A stretch of 64,000 bases of DNA, taken from assembly GCA_050250815.1 (NCBI GenBank), contig JBFWNY010000007.1, forward strand, positions 1-64,000. Direction: 5' to 3'. Below, piece after piece: positions 8,287 to 17,472 of the stretch. The stretch comes from JAEUMD01 sp050250815 (GTDB lineage Bacteria; Pseudomonadota; Alphaproteobacteria; Rhizobiales; Hyphomicrobiaceae). How positions within the stretch are numbered: the first letter of the stretch is position 1; the number at the start of each line of letters is the position of its first letter. The position numbers were made by a program, and so were the translations under genes. The notes beneath the pieces were generated by a model, which was not told the DNA's origin, searched no databases, and saw only the letters and a program-made list of their open reading frames with translations.

Positions 8287-10626
8287 ATGAGCGAAGAGCC
8301 CAGACGCTCGTTCCGCTTTTCTTTCGGGCTGGACAAGCTCGGGCTTATAGCCCTCAAGGCGCCCTATGTATCGGCCGCAATCGTTGCGCTTGTCACGGTG
8401 CTGGCGGTCTTCGGGGTCATGCGGCTCAAGGTCGATGACAGCCTGTCGGAGCTGTTCCGGACCAACACCAAGGAGTTCCAGCAGTACGAGGAGATCGACC
8501 GGCGCTTTCCGTCGAGCGAGTACGACGTACTCGTCGTCGTCGAGGGCAAGCGGTTGCTGTCGCGCGAGGGATTGCAGGCCTTCGGCAATCTCGTCATCGA
8601 GCTGCAGCTCGCTGACGGCGTCAACGGCCTGATCTCGATGCTGTCGGCGCGCGACAAGCCGGACGCCAACGGCTATGCCGCGCCACTGGTCCCCGACGAG
8701 ATGCCGGCAGACGATGCCGCGTTCGCGGCCCTCCTGGAGCGGCTCAAGACCAACGACATCGTCGCGGGCAAGTTTCTCTCCGCCGACGGTGAACTCGCCC
8801 TTGTCGTCATCTCGCTCGACCGCAATGCTGTCGAGGAGAAGGGCTCGCGGAGCATCATCGGCGGGCTTCAGGAAGCGGTCGATCGCGAGCTGAAGGACAA
8901 GGGGCTTGCAGCCAAGCTGACCGGCGCGCCGGTCATGCAACTCGAGATCCGCAATGCGGTGGAGCGCGACCGCCTGCTTTACAACGGACTGGGCTTCGTC
9001 GTCGGCCTCGTGGTCGCCTATCTCTTCTTCCGTCGCATCTCGCTCACTCTCATTGCGGTCGCAGGACCGGCAATCGCCATCCTTTGGACGCTGGGCGCGA
9101 TCGGATATCTCGACTTCCGCCTCAACCTGTTTGTCAACGTGATCACGCCGCTGATCCTCGTGGCGGGCTTCTCGGACAGCATGCATCTGGTCTTCTCGGT
9201 GCGCCGCTCGATTCTGGCCGGCGTGGACCGCATTGAAGCGGCGCGCGCGGCAGTTCTCGATGTCGCCCCCGCCTGCCTTTTGACGGCGATGAATGCGGCG
9301 CTCGCGATCCTCTCGTTCCAGTTCGCCGAATCAGCACTCATCAAGACGTTCGGTACCGCCGCGCTGATGGCCGTAGGAATTTCGTATCTGGCGGTGGCCG
9401 TTGTGGTGCCCACGCTTGCCGCGCTGCTGGTCCGCGAGGAGCCGGCGATCCGGTCCGGCGACATCGACGAGGAGGAGGGCGGTGTCGGCGTGCTGCAGCA
9501 TGCGACGGAGGCAATCGTCCGCCGCGTCGCTGCCTATCCGGTGCTGTTCTCGGCGCTCGGCGTTATGGCGGTCGTCGCGACGGGCATCGCCTACGCGCAG
9601 CTCGTACCGCAATACCGTCTGGCCGATCAGGTGCCCGACAAGGAGCAGGCGCTCGCGGGCACCGCCAAGCTCGACCAGAAGCTGACCGGCGCCAATCCGC
9701 TGCATGTCATGATCCAGTGGGGCGCCGAGCACTCGCTCTACGACGCCGCGACCCTCAAAGCGATCGCGGACGCTCATAACGTGCTCGAGCATCGCGCCGG
9801 GTTGGGCAATGTGTGGTCGCTCGAAAGCCTCAGGCGATGGCTCGCGGCCGCGGGCGATACGCGCATCGAAACGGTCAAGACCTACGTCGGCATCCTGCCT
9901 GAGCACCTCACGCGCCGCTTCATCGACAAGGACGAACGGGCCGTGCTGGTGACCGCGCGCATGCCGGACATCGACGCCAGCGAGATACTGCCCGTCGTGG
10001 AACAGATCGATACGGCGCTGGAGCCGGTGCGCAAGTCCAACCCGGGCTACGAGATCTCGGTCACCGGCCTGCCAGCGATTGCCGCCCGCAACTCGGCCAA
10101 GCTGATCGGGGAGCTGAACTGGGGCCTCGTCGGCGACATGTTCATCATCTTCATCTTCCTGGGCATCGCGCTGCGGTCGTGGCTTGCGGGCTTGGCAAGC
10201 GTGCTGCCCTCGCTGTTCCCGATTTTCGCGACGGGTGCGATGCTGTGGGCGAGCGGTCAGGGGCTGCAATTTGCCTCCATCATCGCCATCACGGTCGCCT
10301 TCTCGCTGGCCATCGACTCGACGATCCACTTCCTCAACCGCTACCACCTGGAGGAGGAGCGTCTGGAGGCGGATACGACGTCGGGATCGGCTCATACGTT
10401 CGCGTCGCTCATCCGTACGGTCCATCATATCGGCCCGGCGGTCGTGCTGACGACTATCGTGCTGGCTCTCGGCCTGGGTGTCACCATGCTCTCGGACCTG
10501 CCTTCCTTGAGGCAGTTCGGCGAACTGACGGCGGCATGCCTGTTTGCAGCGTTGATCGGCCAGCTCGTCATTTTGCCGGCGACGGTGGCGCTCATCCGCC
10601 GCTTCATCCCCGCACAAAAGTCCTGA
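8287..10626 (+). CDS. RND-superfamily exporter (MMPL/COG1033 type)
   Basis: A 779-aa inner-membrane protein with the two-fold RND layout. TM1 is near residues 27-46, followed by a periplasmic domain (KVDDSLSELFRTNTKEF), a block of TM helices with GFSDSMHLVFSVRRS, a second periplasmic domain starting near YRLADQVPDKEQALAG, and a second block with AFSLAIDSTIHFLNRYH. The Asp-containing TM motifs (FSDSMH, AIDSTIH) match predicted exporters of the Patched/HpnN-like branch, which often move lipids or hopanoids. I chose the ATG at 8287, with GGGAG six bases upstream, over an in-frame ATG 18 bases earlier. No adaptor or outer-membrane partner gene is adjacent; substrate unknown. Confidence 0.88.
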   Translation: MSEEPRRSFRFSFGLDKLGLIALKAPYVSAAIVALVTVLAVFGVMRLKVDDSLSELFRTNTKEFQQYEEIDRRFPSSEYDVLVVVEGKRLLSREGLQAFGNLVIELQLADGVNGLISMLSARDKPDANGYAAPLVPDEMPADDAAFAALLERLKTNDIVAGKFLSADGELALVVISLDRNAVEEKGSRSIIGGLQEAVDRELKDKGLAAKLTGAPVMQLEIRNAVERDRLLYNGLGFVVGLVVAYLFFRRISLTLIAVAGPAIAILWTLGAIGYLDFRLNLFVNVITPLILVAGFSDSMHLVFSVRRSILAGVDRIEAARAAVLDVAPACLLTAMNAALAILSFQFAESALIKTFGTAALMAVGISYLAVAVVVPTLAALLVREEPAIRSGDIDEEEGGVGVLQHATEAIVRRVAAYPVLFSALGVMAVVATGIAYAQLVPQYRLADQVPDKEQALAGTAKLDQKLTGANPLHVMIQWGAEHSLYDAATLKAIADAHNVLEHRAGLGNVWSLESLRRWLAAAGDTRIETVKTYVGILPEHLTRRFIDKDERAVLVTARMPDIDASEILPVVEQIDTALEPVRKSNPGYEISVTGLPAIAARNSAKLIGELNWGLVGDMFIIFIFLGIALRSWLAGLASVLPSLFPIFATGAMLWASGQGLQFASIIAITVAFSLAIDSTIHFLNRYHLEEERLEADTTSGSAHTFASLIRTVHHIGPAVVLTTIVLALGLGVTMLSDLPSLRQFGELTAACLFAALIGQLVILPATVALIRRFIPAQKS

Positions 10627-10646
10627 AGATGCGAGGTTGGCGTTTT

Positions 10647-11123
10647 TCAGTCCTCGCCGCGGATAGGCACGCCCGCCTCGCGCTTGGCGCGACGGATCGA
10701 GAGGAATGTCTTGACGCTGGCGACGTTGGGCGAAGCGGTCAACTCGTCGAGCACGAAGGCGCGGAAGCTCTGCAGGTCACTTGCTACACACTTGAGCACG
10801 TAGTCGGTCTCACCCGACAGCATGTGCGCCTCGCGCACGAGCGGCCAGCCAAGCAGACGGTTTTCGAATGCCCTGAGGTCGGGCTCGGCCTGACTGTGCA
10901 GTCCCACGAGCGCGAAGGCGCTGAGCGGGAAGCCAAGCGCGCTTTCATCGACGAGTGCCGTATAGCCGGTGATAAGGCCCGCCTCCTCCAGCGCACGAAC
11001 GCGTCGGAGGCAGGGCGGTGGCGAAAGCCCGACCCGGGCGGCGAGCGCGACGTTGGTCAGCCGCCCGTCCGCCTGCAGCTCCTTCAGGATGCGCCAATCG
11101 ATGGAATCGAGCTTGACGCGCAT
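10647..11123 (-). CDS. Lrp/AsnC-family transcriptional regulator
   Basis: A 158-aa DNA-binding regulator. Residues about 5-60 form the winged helix-turn-helix (LDSIDWRILKELQADGRLTN, then AARVGLSPPPCLRRVRALE). The C-terminal RAM effector-binding domain includes GETDYVLKCVASD and ASVKTFLSIRRAKRE. Lrp-type proteins sense amino acids and form oligomers. It is convergent with the RND exporter gene (20 bases between stops) and its start region faces the ELM1 gene, which is a candidate target along with itself. Confidence 0.95.
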   Translation of the reverse strand: MRVKLDSIDWRILKELQADGRLTNVALAARVGLSPPPCLRRVRALEEAGLITGYTALVDESALGFPLSAFALVGLHSQAEPDLRAFENRLLGWPLVREAHMLSGETDYVLKCVASDLQSFRAFVLDELTASPNVASVKTFLSIRRAKREAGVPIRGED

Positions 11124-11317
11124 CGCCGCTATGATCTCCCGCGCTGAATCGGCAGTCTTACGCAGACCGGATCATGAGATGCCGTCGCGCGCAATGAGAT
11201 TGCGCATTAGGCAGTCTGAAGTTCTCATAGATTGCTCCAGGGGAGCCGACCATAAGCACGCCACCACCGTCCACCGAAGGCCCAGCGGAAACCCGGCCCG
11301 TTACGTCGGCGGTACGC

Positions 11318-12301
11318 GTGCGGCCGCTTGCCGGCCTGACGGCTTGGCTTGTCACCGACGGCAAGGCCGGACACGAGGCGCAAGCCGCGGGTCTCGCCGA
11401 GGCGCTGGGCGTCGTGCCCGTATGGCAGCGCGTCGCGCCGGAAGGCCTTGCGCAATGGCTGGCGCCGTGGGGGCCGGCCGATCGCAGCTTCGCGTGTGCG
11501 CCTCCCTACCCCGCGATCGCCATCGCCATCGGCCGGACGGCGATGCCCGCGTTACGGCTCATCAAGAAGCGCGCCGGGCTCGCCACGTTCCGCGTCGCAT
11601 TGCAGGACCCGCGCACCAGCGCCTCGATCGCCGACGTCATCTGGGTGCCCGAACACGACCGCCGGCGCGGCGCCAACATCGTCACGACACTCGTTCCTCC
11701 CAACCGCTTCACGCCGGCCTTCCTCGACGCGCTGCGCGGCACCCCCGATGCCGTTCTCGATCGCCTGCCAGGGCCGCGCGTGATGTTGGCCGTGGGCGGA
11801 GCCTCCAAGGTCTGGCGCTGGACGGAGGACGATGCCCACCGGCTGGCGTCAGGCATCCGCGCGCTGGGCGAGCAGGGGGCGAGCTTCATGGCGACGCCGT
11901 CACGCCGCACGCCGGGCTTCGTCGCAGATGCGCTGGCCGCCGCGCTGGCACCTTTCCCGCATTCGATTTGGTCGGGGGAGGGCGAAAACCCCTACGCTCG
12001 CTATCTGGCGCTTGCCGATGCCGTCGTCGTCACCGCTGACAGTGTCTCCATGACAGGAGAGGGCTGCGCCACGGGCCGGCCGGTCTACGTGTTCCGGCCG
12101 AGCGGTGGCAGCGACAAGTTTGTGCGCTTCCACGAGCGCCTTCACGCGGCTGGTGCGACCCGTCCCCTTACACCCGACACCCGCCTCGATACGACCTGGC
12201 GGCCGCCGGCAATCCACGCGGCGGGAGACATTGCCCGTGAGATCGAGGGACGCTTTGAAAGCCGCGCGCGCGTCCTGGGGCTAACTCGATGTAGGGGCTA
12301 G
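11318..12301 (+). CDS. ELM1/DUF1022-family protein (mitochondrial fission ELM1-like)
   Basis: The product is 327 aa counted from the GTG at 11318. It matches the ELM1 family, known in alphaproteobacteria and plant mitochondria: LTAWLVTDGKAGHEAQAAGLAEAL near the start (motif TDGKAGHEAQ), PNRFTPAFLDALRG, a nucleotide-sugar-enzyme-like ADSVSMTGEGCATGRPVYVF, and FHERLHAAGATRPL. The fold resembles GT-B glycosyltransferases, but bacterial function is not established. The start is uncertain: GTG has no good ribosome site, while GGGGAG lies six bases before an ATA at 11252 that would give a natural-looking ISTPPPSTEGP N-terminus. Confidence 0.85.
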   Translation: MRPLAGLTAWLVTDGKAGHEAQAAGLAEALGVVPVWQRVAPEGLAQWLAPWGPADRSFACAPPYPAIAIAIGRTAMPALRLIKKRAGLATFRVALQDPRTSASIADVIWVPEHDRRRGANIVTTLVPPNRFTPAFLDALRGTPDAVLDRLPGPRVMLAVGGASKVWRWTEDDAHRLASGIRALGEQGASFMATPSRRTPGFVADALAAALAPFPHSIWSGEGENPYARYLALADAVVVTADSVSMTGEGCATGRPVYVFRPSGGSDKFVRFHERLHAAGATRPLTPDTRLDTTWRPPAIHAAGDIAREIEGRFESRARVLGLTRCRG

Positions 12302-12406
12302 GGAAATAATGCCGCAGTGGACCGTGCGCGCAGTGTGATCGCCGACACAGAGGCGACTCGCCCATGAGAGGAAGCATCAGCGGCTTCTTCAGGGGAGATA
12401 ACGATC

Positions 12407-12790
12407 ATGAGCTTGAGCGCACGCACGATCACGCCGATGCAGGTCGTCGAGGACATGGACGCGGCAGCAGAAGCGTTCGCAGCCCTGGGCTTCCAGCCGG
12501 TCTCGCAGGCCGGCGACTGCCCGTGCACCGGGTGGCAGGCAGAGAATGGTAGCGCGGTCGTCGTCATGCCGCGCGCGTTGATTGCCCGCGAGTTCGGCGA
12601 GGACGTCGCCGCCCAGGTCGCGAGCCGGGCGCTGAGCTATGTGACGGTCGAGTGCCTGCCCGACGCCATCGAGGAACTGGGTCCTGCAGGTCGCGTGCTG
12701 GCGCGAGCAGTGACGAGCTACGGCACGCTCGAGGCCGTGGTCGAGACCGCCGGCGGCCCCATGATTCTAGCCGAGCGCGTCGAGGGCTGA
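12407..12790 (+). CDS. Small VOC/glyoxalase-fold-like protein
   Basis: A 127-aa protein with a strong AGGGGAGA ribosome site. The beginning (MQVVEDMDAAAEAFAALGFQPV, seen as VVEDMDAAAEAF and ALGFQPV) is typical of the vicinal-oxygen-chelate fold, in which a strand is followed by a helix ending in an LGF turn. It continues CPCTGWQAENGSAVVVM and closes with GPMILAERVE, again VOC-like. The usual metal-binding His/Glu positions are not obvious, so catalytic activity is doubtful. It is close to the DsbA-like gene, which runs the other way. Confidence 0.65.
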   Translation: MSLSARTITPMQVVEDMDAAAEAFAALGFQPVSQAGDCPCTGWQAENGSAVVVMPRALIAREFGEDVAAQVASRALSYVTVECLPDAIEELGPAGRVLARAVTSYGTLEAVVETAGGPMILAERVEG

Positions 12791-12854
12791 TCCTCCGGCA
12801 CGTCGATTGCGAAGGCTTGGTGGCGAGCGACGGTGTCGGTCGCCACCGCCGGCC

Positions 12855-13535
12855 TCAGGCGTGTCCGACCTGCCCCGTCGAGGGTGTGCGCGGCATCGCC
12901 AACCAGTCCTCGAGGATTTCGGGCAGGCCATCGAGCGGACGGTAGCCGGTCGTCACCATTGCGTAGCCGCTGTCGGTATCCCCGGCATAGAGCGTCGGGA
13001 ACCCGGTCACGCCGGAGGCGCGCGCCGTCTCGTAATCGCTGCGGGTGGCGATCCGTGCCTGTTCGGTGCGCAGGGCCTTGAGAAAGCGTTCCTCGTCGAG
13101 ACCGTGCTCTCCAGCAATCTCCGACAGCACCGTCTCGTCGGTGACGTCGCGCCCCTCCGCATAGAAGGCCCGCTGGACGCTCGTGAAGTAAGGCAGCATC
13201 ACACGCGGATTGAGCAGGCGCATGACGACGATGGCGCGGTCGGCGGGCTCCGTGTCGTAGATGAAGCCGTCGCGGTCGAAGAACGAATAGTCGAATGGCT
13301 GTCCGGTGCGGCGCTCCACGTTCTCCCAGTGATGGCGGATGTCGGCTTTCATGGCGGCGGACATCGCGTCCTTCGTGCCGGGCCGCAGGCCGCCGATGAT
13401 GATCGTCACCGGCAGGCGCTCGCCGAAATGCTCAGCCAGGCCATTGATGACGGGCGAGAAGCCCCAGCACCACGAGCACATCGGGTCGGCAAAGTAGACG
13501 AGGTGGCGGGGCGGGATCGGGTTGTCATTGGTCAT
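12855..13535 (-). CDS. DsbA-family (FrnE-like) thiol oxidoreductase
   Basis: A 226-aa thioredoxin-fold protein without a signal peptide, so probably cytoplasmic. The active-site CxxC is near the N-terminus in YFADPMCSWCWGFSP. An all-helical insertion follows, then the cis-Pro loop GVTGFPTLYAG. These features fit the FrnE/2-hydroxychromene-carboxylate-isomerase branch of DsbA proteins, cytosolic disulfide oxidoreductases linked to oxidative stress in some bacteria. It is divergent from ettA. Confidence 0.88.
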   Translation of the reverse strand: MTNDNPIPPRHLVYFADPMCSWCWGFSPVINGLAEHFGERLPVTIIIGGLRPGTKDAMSAAMKADIRHHWENVERRTGQPFDYSFFDRDGFIYDTEPADRAIVVMRLLNPRVMLPYFTSVQRAFYAEGRDVTDETVLSEIAGEHGLDEERFLKALRTEQARIATRSDYETARASGVTGFPTLYAGDTDSGYAMVTTGYRPLDGLPEILEDWLAMPRTPSTGQVGHA

Positions 13536-13709
13536 CGGCGGACAATGTCACGGGAGGGGGCTTCTGCAAAGCCGGTCGCGCGTCGCCATGCTGCCGCCGA
13601 AAGCGGGCGGCCGTGGCGCCGCCACCAGCGCCATTGTCGCGCTGGCTCCGATCCGCTACATAGCCGCCAACTCCCTTGAAGCCGCACGCCAACCGAGGAG
13701 CGCCCGATC

Positions 13710-15368
13710 ATGGCGAACCCGCAGTACGTTTTTCATATGCACAAGCTGTCGAAGACCTATCCCGGCGGCAAGCAGGTGCTGAAGGACATCAACCTGTCCT
13801 TCTTCCCAGGCGCCAAAATCGGCGTGGTCGGTCTCAACGGCGCGGGCAAATCGACACTGCTCAGGATCATGGCCGGGCAGATGACGGACTTCACAGGCGA
13901 AGCCTGGGCCGCCGACGGCATCAAGGTCGGATACCTGCCGCAGGAACCTGAACTCGACGCCGACAAGGACGTCATGGGCAACGCCATGGAAGGCGTCGCC
14001 GAGAAGAAGGCAATCGTCGACCGCTACAACGAGATCGCGGCCAACTACTCGGAAGAGACGGCCGACGAGATGACCGAGCTGCAGGACCAGATCGACGCGC
14101 AGGACCTGTGGGATCTCGACAGTCAGGTGGAGCAGGCGCTCGATGCGCTGCGCTGCCCGCCGGGTGACGCAGACGTCACGAAATTGTCGGGTGGTGAGAA
14201 GCGCCGCGTGGCGCTGACCAAATTGCTGCTGTCCAAGCCCGACATCCTGTTGCTCGACGAGCCCACCAACCATCTCGACGCGGAGTCGGTCGCCTGGCTC
14301 GAGCGATTCCTGAAGGAGTATGCGGGCTGTGTGATCCTCGTGACCCACGACCGCTACTTCCTCGACAACATCACCGAGTGGACGCTCGAGCTCGATCGCG
14401 GCGCCGGTGTGCCTTATCACGGCAACTACTCGAGCTGGCTCGAGCAGAAGGCCAAGCGCCTGGAAGTCGAGAAGGGGCAGGAGGAGAGCCGCCAGCGTGC
14501 GTTGAGGCGCGAGCTGGAATGGATCCGCTCGAGCCCCAAGGCGCGGCAGGCCAAGTCGAAGGCGCGCATCACCGCGTATGAAAAGCTTGCGGAGGACGCA
14601 GGGCGGGAGGATGTGGGCCGCGCCACCATCCACATCGCCACGGGGCCACGCCTTGGCGGCGTGGTGGTGGAGGCGGACGGCCTCAAGAAGGGCTTCGGCG
14701 ATACGCTGCTGATCGAGGACCTGTCGTTCAAGCTGCCGCCGGGCGGCATCGTCGGTGTGATCGGCCCCAACGGCGCCGGCAAGACGACGCTGTTCCGCAT
14801 GCTCACCGGGCAGGAGAAGCCCGACGACGGCACCATCCGCCTGGGCGAGACGGTCAAGCTGTCCTACGTCGACCAGAGCCGCGATCATCTCAACGACAAG
14901 AAGACGGTGTGGGAGGAAATCTCCGGCGGCCTCGACCAGATCATGCTCGGCGGCAAGAAGGAGGTGCCTTCCCGCGCCTACTGCGGCTGGTTCAACTTCA
15001 AGGGCGCCGATCAGCAGAAGAAGGTGGGCATGCTGTCAGGCGGCGAGCGCAACCGCGTCCACCTGGCCAAGCTCTTGAAGGAGGGTGGCAACCTGCTGCT
15101 GCTCGACGAGCCGACCAACGATCTCGACACCGAGACGCTCTCGGCGCTGGAGGCGGCGCTCGAAGACTTCCCCGGCTGCGTCGTGGTGATCAGCCACGAC
15201 CGCTTCTTCCTCGACCGTCTCGCCACCCACATCCTGGCTTTCGAGGGTGACAGCCACGTCGAGTGGTTTGAGGGCAATTTCGAGGCCTACGAGGAGGACA
15301 AGAAGCGCCGGCTGGGCGATGCCGCTGTCGAGCCGCACCGCATCAAGTTCCGCAAGTTCCAGCGCTAG
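13710..15368 (+). CDS. ettA: Energy-dependent translational throttle protein EttA (ABC-F ATPase)
   Basis: A 552-aa soluble ABC-F protein, full length for the family. Domain 1: Walker A GLNGAGKS at 41-48, signature LSGGEKRRV, Walker B LLLDEPTNHLD. The arm and the linker that enters the tRNA exit site follow (SSPKARQAKSKARI). Domain 2: GPNGAGKTT, LSGGERNRV, LLLDEPTNDLD. EttA binds the ribosomal E site and gates the first peptide bond according to the ADP/ATP ratio. Single gene; the start ATG follows GAGGAGCGCC. Confidence 0.96.
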   Translation: MANPQYVFHMHKLSKTYPGGKQVLKDINLSFFPGAKIGVVGLNGAGKSTLLRIMAGQMTDFTGEAWAADGIKVGYLPQEPELDADKDVMGNAMEGVAEKKAIVDRYNEIAANYSEETADEMTELQDQIDAQDLWDLDSQVEQALDALRCPPGDADVTKLSGGEKRRVALTKLLLSKPDILLLDEPTNHLDAESVAWLERFLKEYAGCVILVTHDRYFLDNITEWTLELDRGAGVPYHGNYSSWLEQKAKRLEVEKGQEESRQRALRRELEWIRSSPKARQAKSKARITAYEKLAEDAGREDVGRATIHIATGPRLGGVVVEADGLKKGFGDTLLIEDLSFKLPPGGIVGVIGPNGAGKTTLFRMLTGQEKPDDGTIRLGETVKLSYVDQSRDHLNDKKTVWEEISGGLDQIMLGGKKEVPSRAYCGWFNFKGADQQKKVGMLSGGERNRVHLAKLLKEGGNLLLLDEPTNDLDTETLSALEAALEDFPGCVVVISHDRFFLDRLATHILAFEGDSHVEWFEGNFEAYEEDKKRRLGDAAVEPHRIKFRKFQR

Positions 15369-15408
15369 TTGAAGGCAATAGGTCGTAAGGGGTGGCCGAG
15401 GGTCGACG

Positions 15409-15470
15409 TGTCGATGGTATCGACATGTATTGGCTGATATGTACGCGTTCGGGCATTCGATCGACATATC
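15409..15470. repeat. Inverted repeats with recurring CGACAT between ettA and the hydrolase gene
   Basis: Two nested inverted repeats occur in a 130-base gap: TGTCGAT with ATCGACA (15409-15415 and 15419-15425), and GATATGT with ACATATC (15436-15442 and 15464-15470). The motif CGACAT occurs in both. There is no T tract, so a regulatory site is as likely as a terminator. Confidence 0.4.
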
Positions 15471-15500
15471 GGAACACGGGAGGGGAGGCGGCCGAGAGGC

Positions 15501-16763
15501 ATGGACTCACCAGCCTGGGCGGAGGGGACGGCGGAACCGAGCGAAGACCACGCCCTGATCGTCAGGACGCCGACCGTCGTCACGCTCGTGCACGGGACAT
15601 TCGCGCGTGGCGCGCCCTGGACTCAGGAGGGCTCGCCCCTCAGGCGCGAACTTGCCGCGGCTCTCGCCGAGCACGACCGCTTGCCTCAGTTCGACGTCTT
15701 CCAATGGTCTGGCCGGAACACTCACAAAGCGCGCGTCAAGGCCGGTTATCAGCTCGCCGAACACATCCGTGGGCTGCGGCAGCGCCTGCCGCTCTGTCGG
15801 CACTTCATCGTCGCACACAGCCACGGCGGCAATGTCGCCCTCCTGGCGCACAAGCATCTGCCAGAAGGCCTTCACGCGCTGGGGGTCGCCACGCTGGGCA
15901 CGCCGTTCGTCCATGCCCGGCTGGCACCGCATGTCGAGGGCAAATCGCTCGACCAGCTCATGGCTGATGCCGCGCCGGAGAACGACACGGTCGCAGGCTT
16001 CGCTGGCTGGGCAGTCGCCATCCCCGCAGCCCTCACCTACGACAACATGCTCGAGAATACAGCCTACAACGCTTGGTACTGGTTTGTCGGGGCCGCCGCC
16101 GTCACCGGCATGCTCGCTGGCTACCTTGCGTCACGCGTCGCGCCTCTGTTGGCAAGGGCATGGCATCGTGTTGGCGGCAAGCGCGCCGCGGTGCGCCTTG
16201 CAAATGCGGTGCGCTTCGGCCCGATGCCCGCAACGCACGTCCTGAGCTTCGCCTACCCCGGAGATGAGGCAGGCCGCCTGCTCGACGTGCTGGAGGTGAC
16301 GACGGCGTGGCCGACGCGGGCCATCGGCTGGATCAAGGAGCGCGCCTCGGTTGCGGGCGGCTTGCTCTTCGTGCTGGCTGTGGCGGCGGGCGTCGTTTCC
16401 ACGATCGCCGCCGACTTCATCGACTTCGACGCCAAGGCTGTCGAGAACTATGCGTCGTCGGGCTTCGCCTATGCCGTCGTGGCGACCGTGTACGTGCTTA
16501 TCGCCCTGGCAGTGCTGCGCTACGTCCTGTCGTTTCTGCGCGGGCACCCAGCCGGATTTGGCTGGGAGCGGCCGTCGATCCACGCGCATGTGTCGATCAG
16601 TGCCGAGCCCTCCGCCGAGGTGCCGTCGGTGCGGTCGAATGCGCACCAGGAAGTGCCATTCACAGCGGCAGACGATGCGAAGCGAGGTTGGCGCCACTCG
16701 GGCCTGTACGAGGATCGGCGCATCCTGCGGGCGCTCGGCTACTGGATGGCCCACGTGCGCTGA
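15501..16763 (+). CDS. Membrane-inserted alpha/beta hydrolase
   Basis: A 420-aa protein combining hydrolase and membrane parts. The oxyanion HGTF motif is at 31-34 and the nucleophile elbow AHSHGG puts Ser107 at the active site, followed by LGTPF. Predicted membrane helices lie near 191-213, 282-304 and 322-347. Between the first two is a soluble stretch with YPGDEAGRL (possible acid at Asp255), and after the last comes RHSGLYEDRRIL, which looks like the catalytic-His segment (His399). A lipase or esterase acting at the membrane surface is likely, substrate unknown. The unusual point is that the catalytic residues are spread on both sides of membrane helices. Confidence 0.75.
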   Translation: MDSPAWAEGTAEPSEDHALIVRTPTVVTLVHGTFARGAPWTQEGSPLRRELAAALAEHDRLPQFDVFQWSGRNTHKARVKAGYQLAEHIRGLRQRLPLCRHFIVAHSHGGNVALLAHKHLPEGLHALGVATLGTPFVHARLAPHVEGKSLDQLMADAAPENDTVAGFAGWAVAIPAALTYDNMLENTAYNAWYWFVGAAAVTGMLAGYLASRVAPLLARAWHRVGGKRAAVRLANAVRFGPMPATHVLSFAYPGDEAGRLLDVLEVTTAWPTRAIGWIKERASVAGGLLFVLAVAAGVVSTIAADFIDFDAKAVENYASSGFAYAVVATVYVLIALAVLRYVLSFLRGHPAGFGWERPSIHAHVSISAEPSAEVPSVRSNAHQEVPFTAADDAKRGWRHSGLYEDRRILRALGYWMAHVR

Positions 16764-16795
16764 ACATGGGCGGCTCAAGAGCCAGCCGGCCGGAA

Positions 16796-17206
16796 CTATC
16801 CGAGCCAGGCCGTCGCCATGATCGCGGTGGCGGTCGGCATCAGAAAGCCGAGAATATGGATGTCGGTCGCATAGCGCCGCTTCAGCCCGCGCCATTCAAG
16901 CCGCAGCGTGTAGAGGCGGAGTGTTGCGCCCAGCAGGATATAGGCGAGGACGATGCCAAGCAGGCCTTTGGCATCGAGCGATAGCCAGAGGGGCGTATCC
17001 GCCGGGAACGGGGCGATGAGTGTGCCCGCGTAGACGTGCGCCAGAAGGGCGAGCAGGACGGCCGCCGCGCCGATCACGAGCCACCAGCGGCCCATCGCGA
17101 CGACCAGTCCATAAGCGGCCAGAACCGCGAACAGGAGGCCGGCGAGCAACCCCGCGTTGATGACGATGGGGCCGACGAGGTCGAGTGCGGGCACGGGCTC
17201 GGTCAT
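16796..17206 (-). CDS. Four-helix membrane protein of unknown function
   Basis: A 136-aa protein with about four hydrophobic helices (near residues 10-37, 41-66, 78-96 and 112-134). A positively charged loop (LRLEWRGLKRRYATD) sits between the third and fourth. I do not recognise the family and see no catalytic motif. It converges on the hydrolase gene, 32 bases between stops, and its start is close to the phosphoesterase gene running the other way. Confidence 0.6.
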   Translation of the reverse strand: MTEPVPALDLVGPIVINAGLLAGLLFAVLAAYGLVVAMGRWWLVIGAAAVLLALLAHVYAGTLIAPFPADTPLWLSLDAKGLLGIVLAYILLGATLRLYTLRLEWRGLKRRYATDIHILGFLMPTATAIMATAWLG

Positions 17207-17472
17207 GCGGAACTACAACTCAAATACTGAAATGCTGCCATGCCGGCGCCGCGGTCATACCGGGCGGGCAAGGCCCATTTTGGCCGGACATGGTGAATGG
17301 AATGCAAACGAGGGCGCTCCCCCCGCAATCGGGTGCTGCTTCAAATCACGGCAGTGCAACCCGCTGTACGGCTTCCCGGAACGCTGTAACGTCGGCTGTC
17401 CTCGCCTCGAATTGTGTTGAAGCGAGCGGCGATGGATCGGGCGGGCGCGTGGCGGACGAATGCGACATCGGT

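Noticed and set aside
7905..9186. Leftward open frames between dsrE2 and the RND exporter and over the exporter start
   Set aside because: Composition is that of GC-rich antisense frames; no signal peptide, motif or ribosome site.
13656..14888. Leftward 410-codon open frame over ettA
   Set aside because: Antisense to a clear ABC-F gene; low-complexity residue pattern of a complementary frame.
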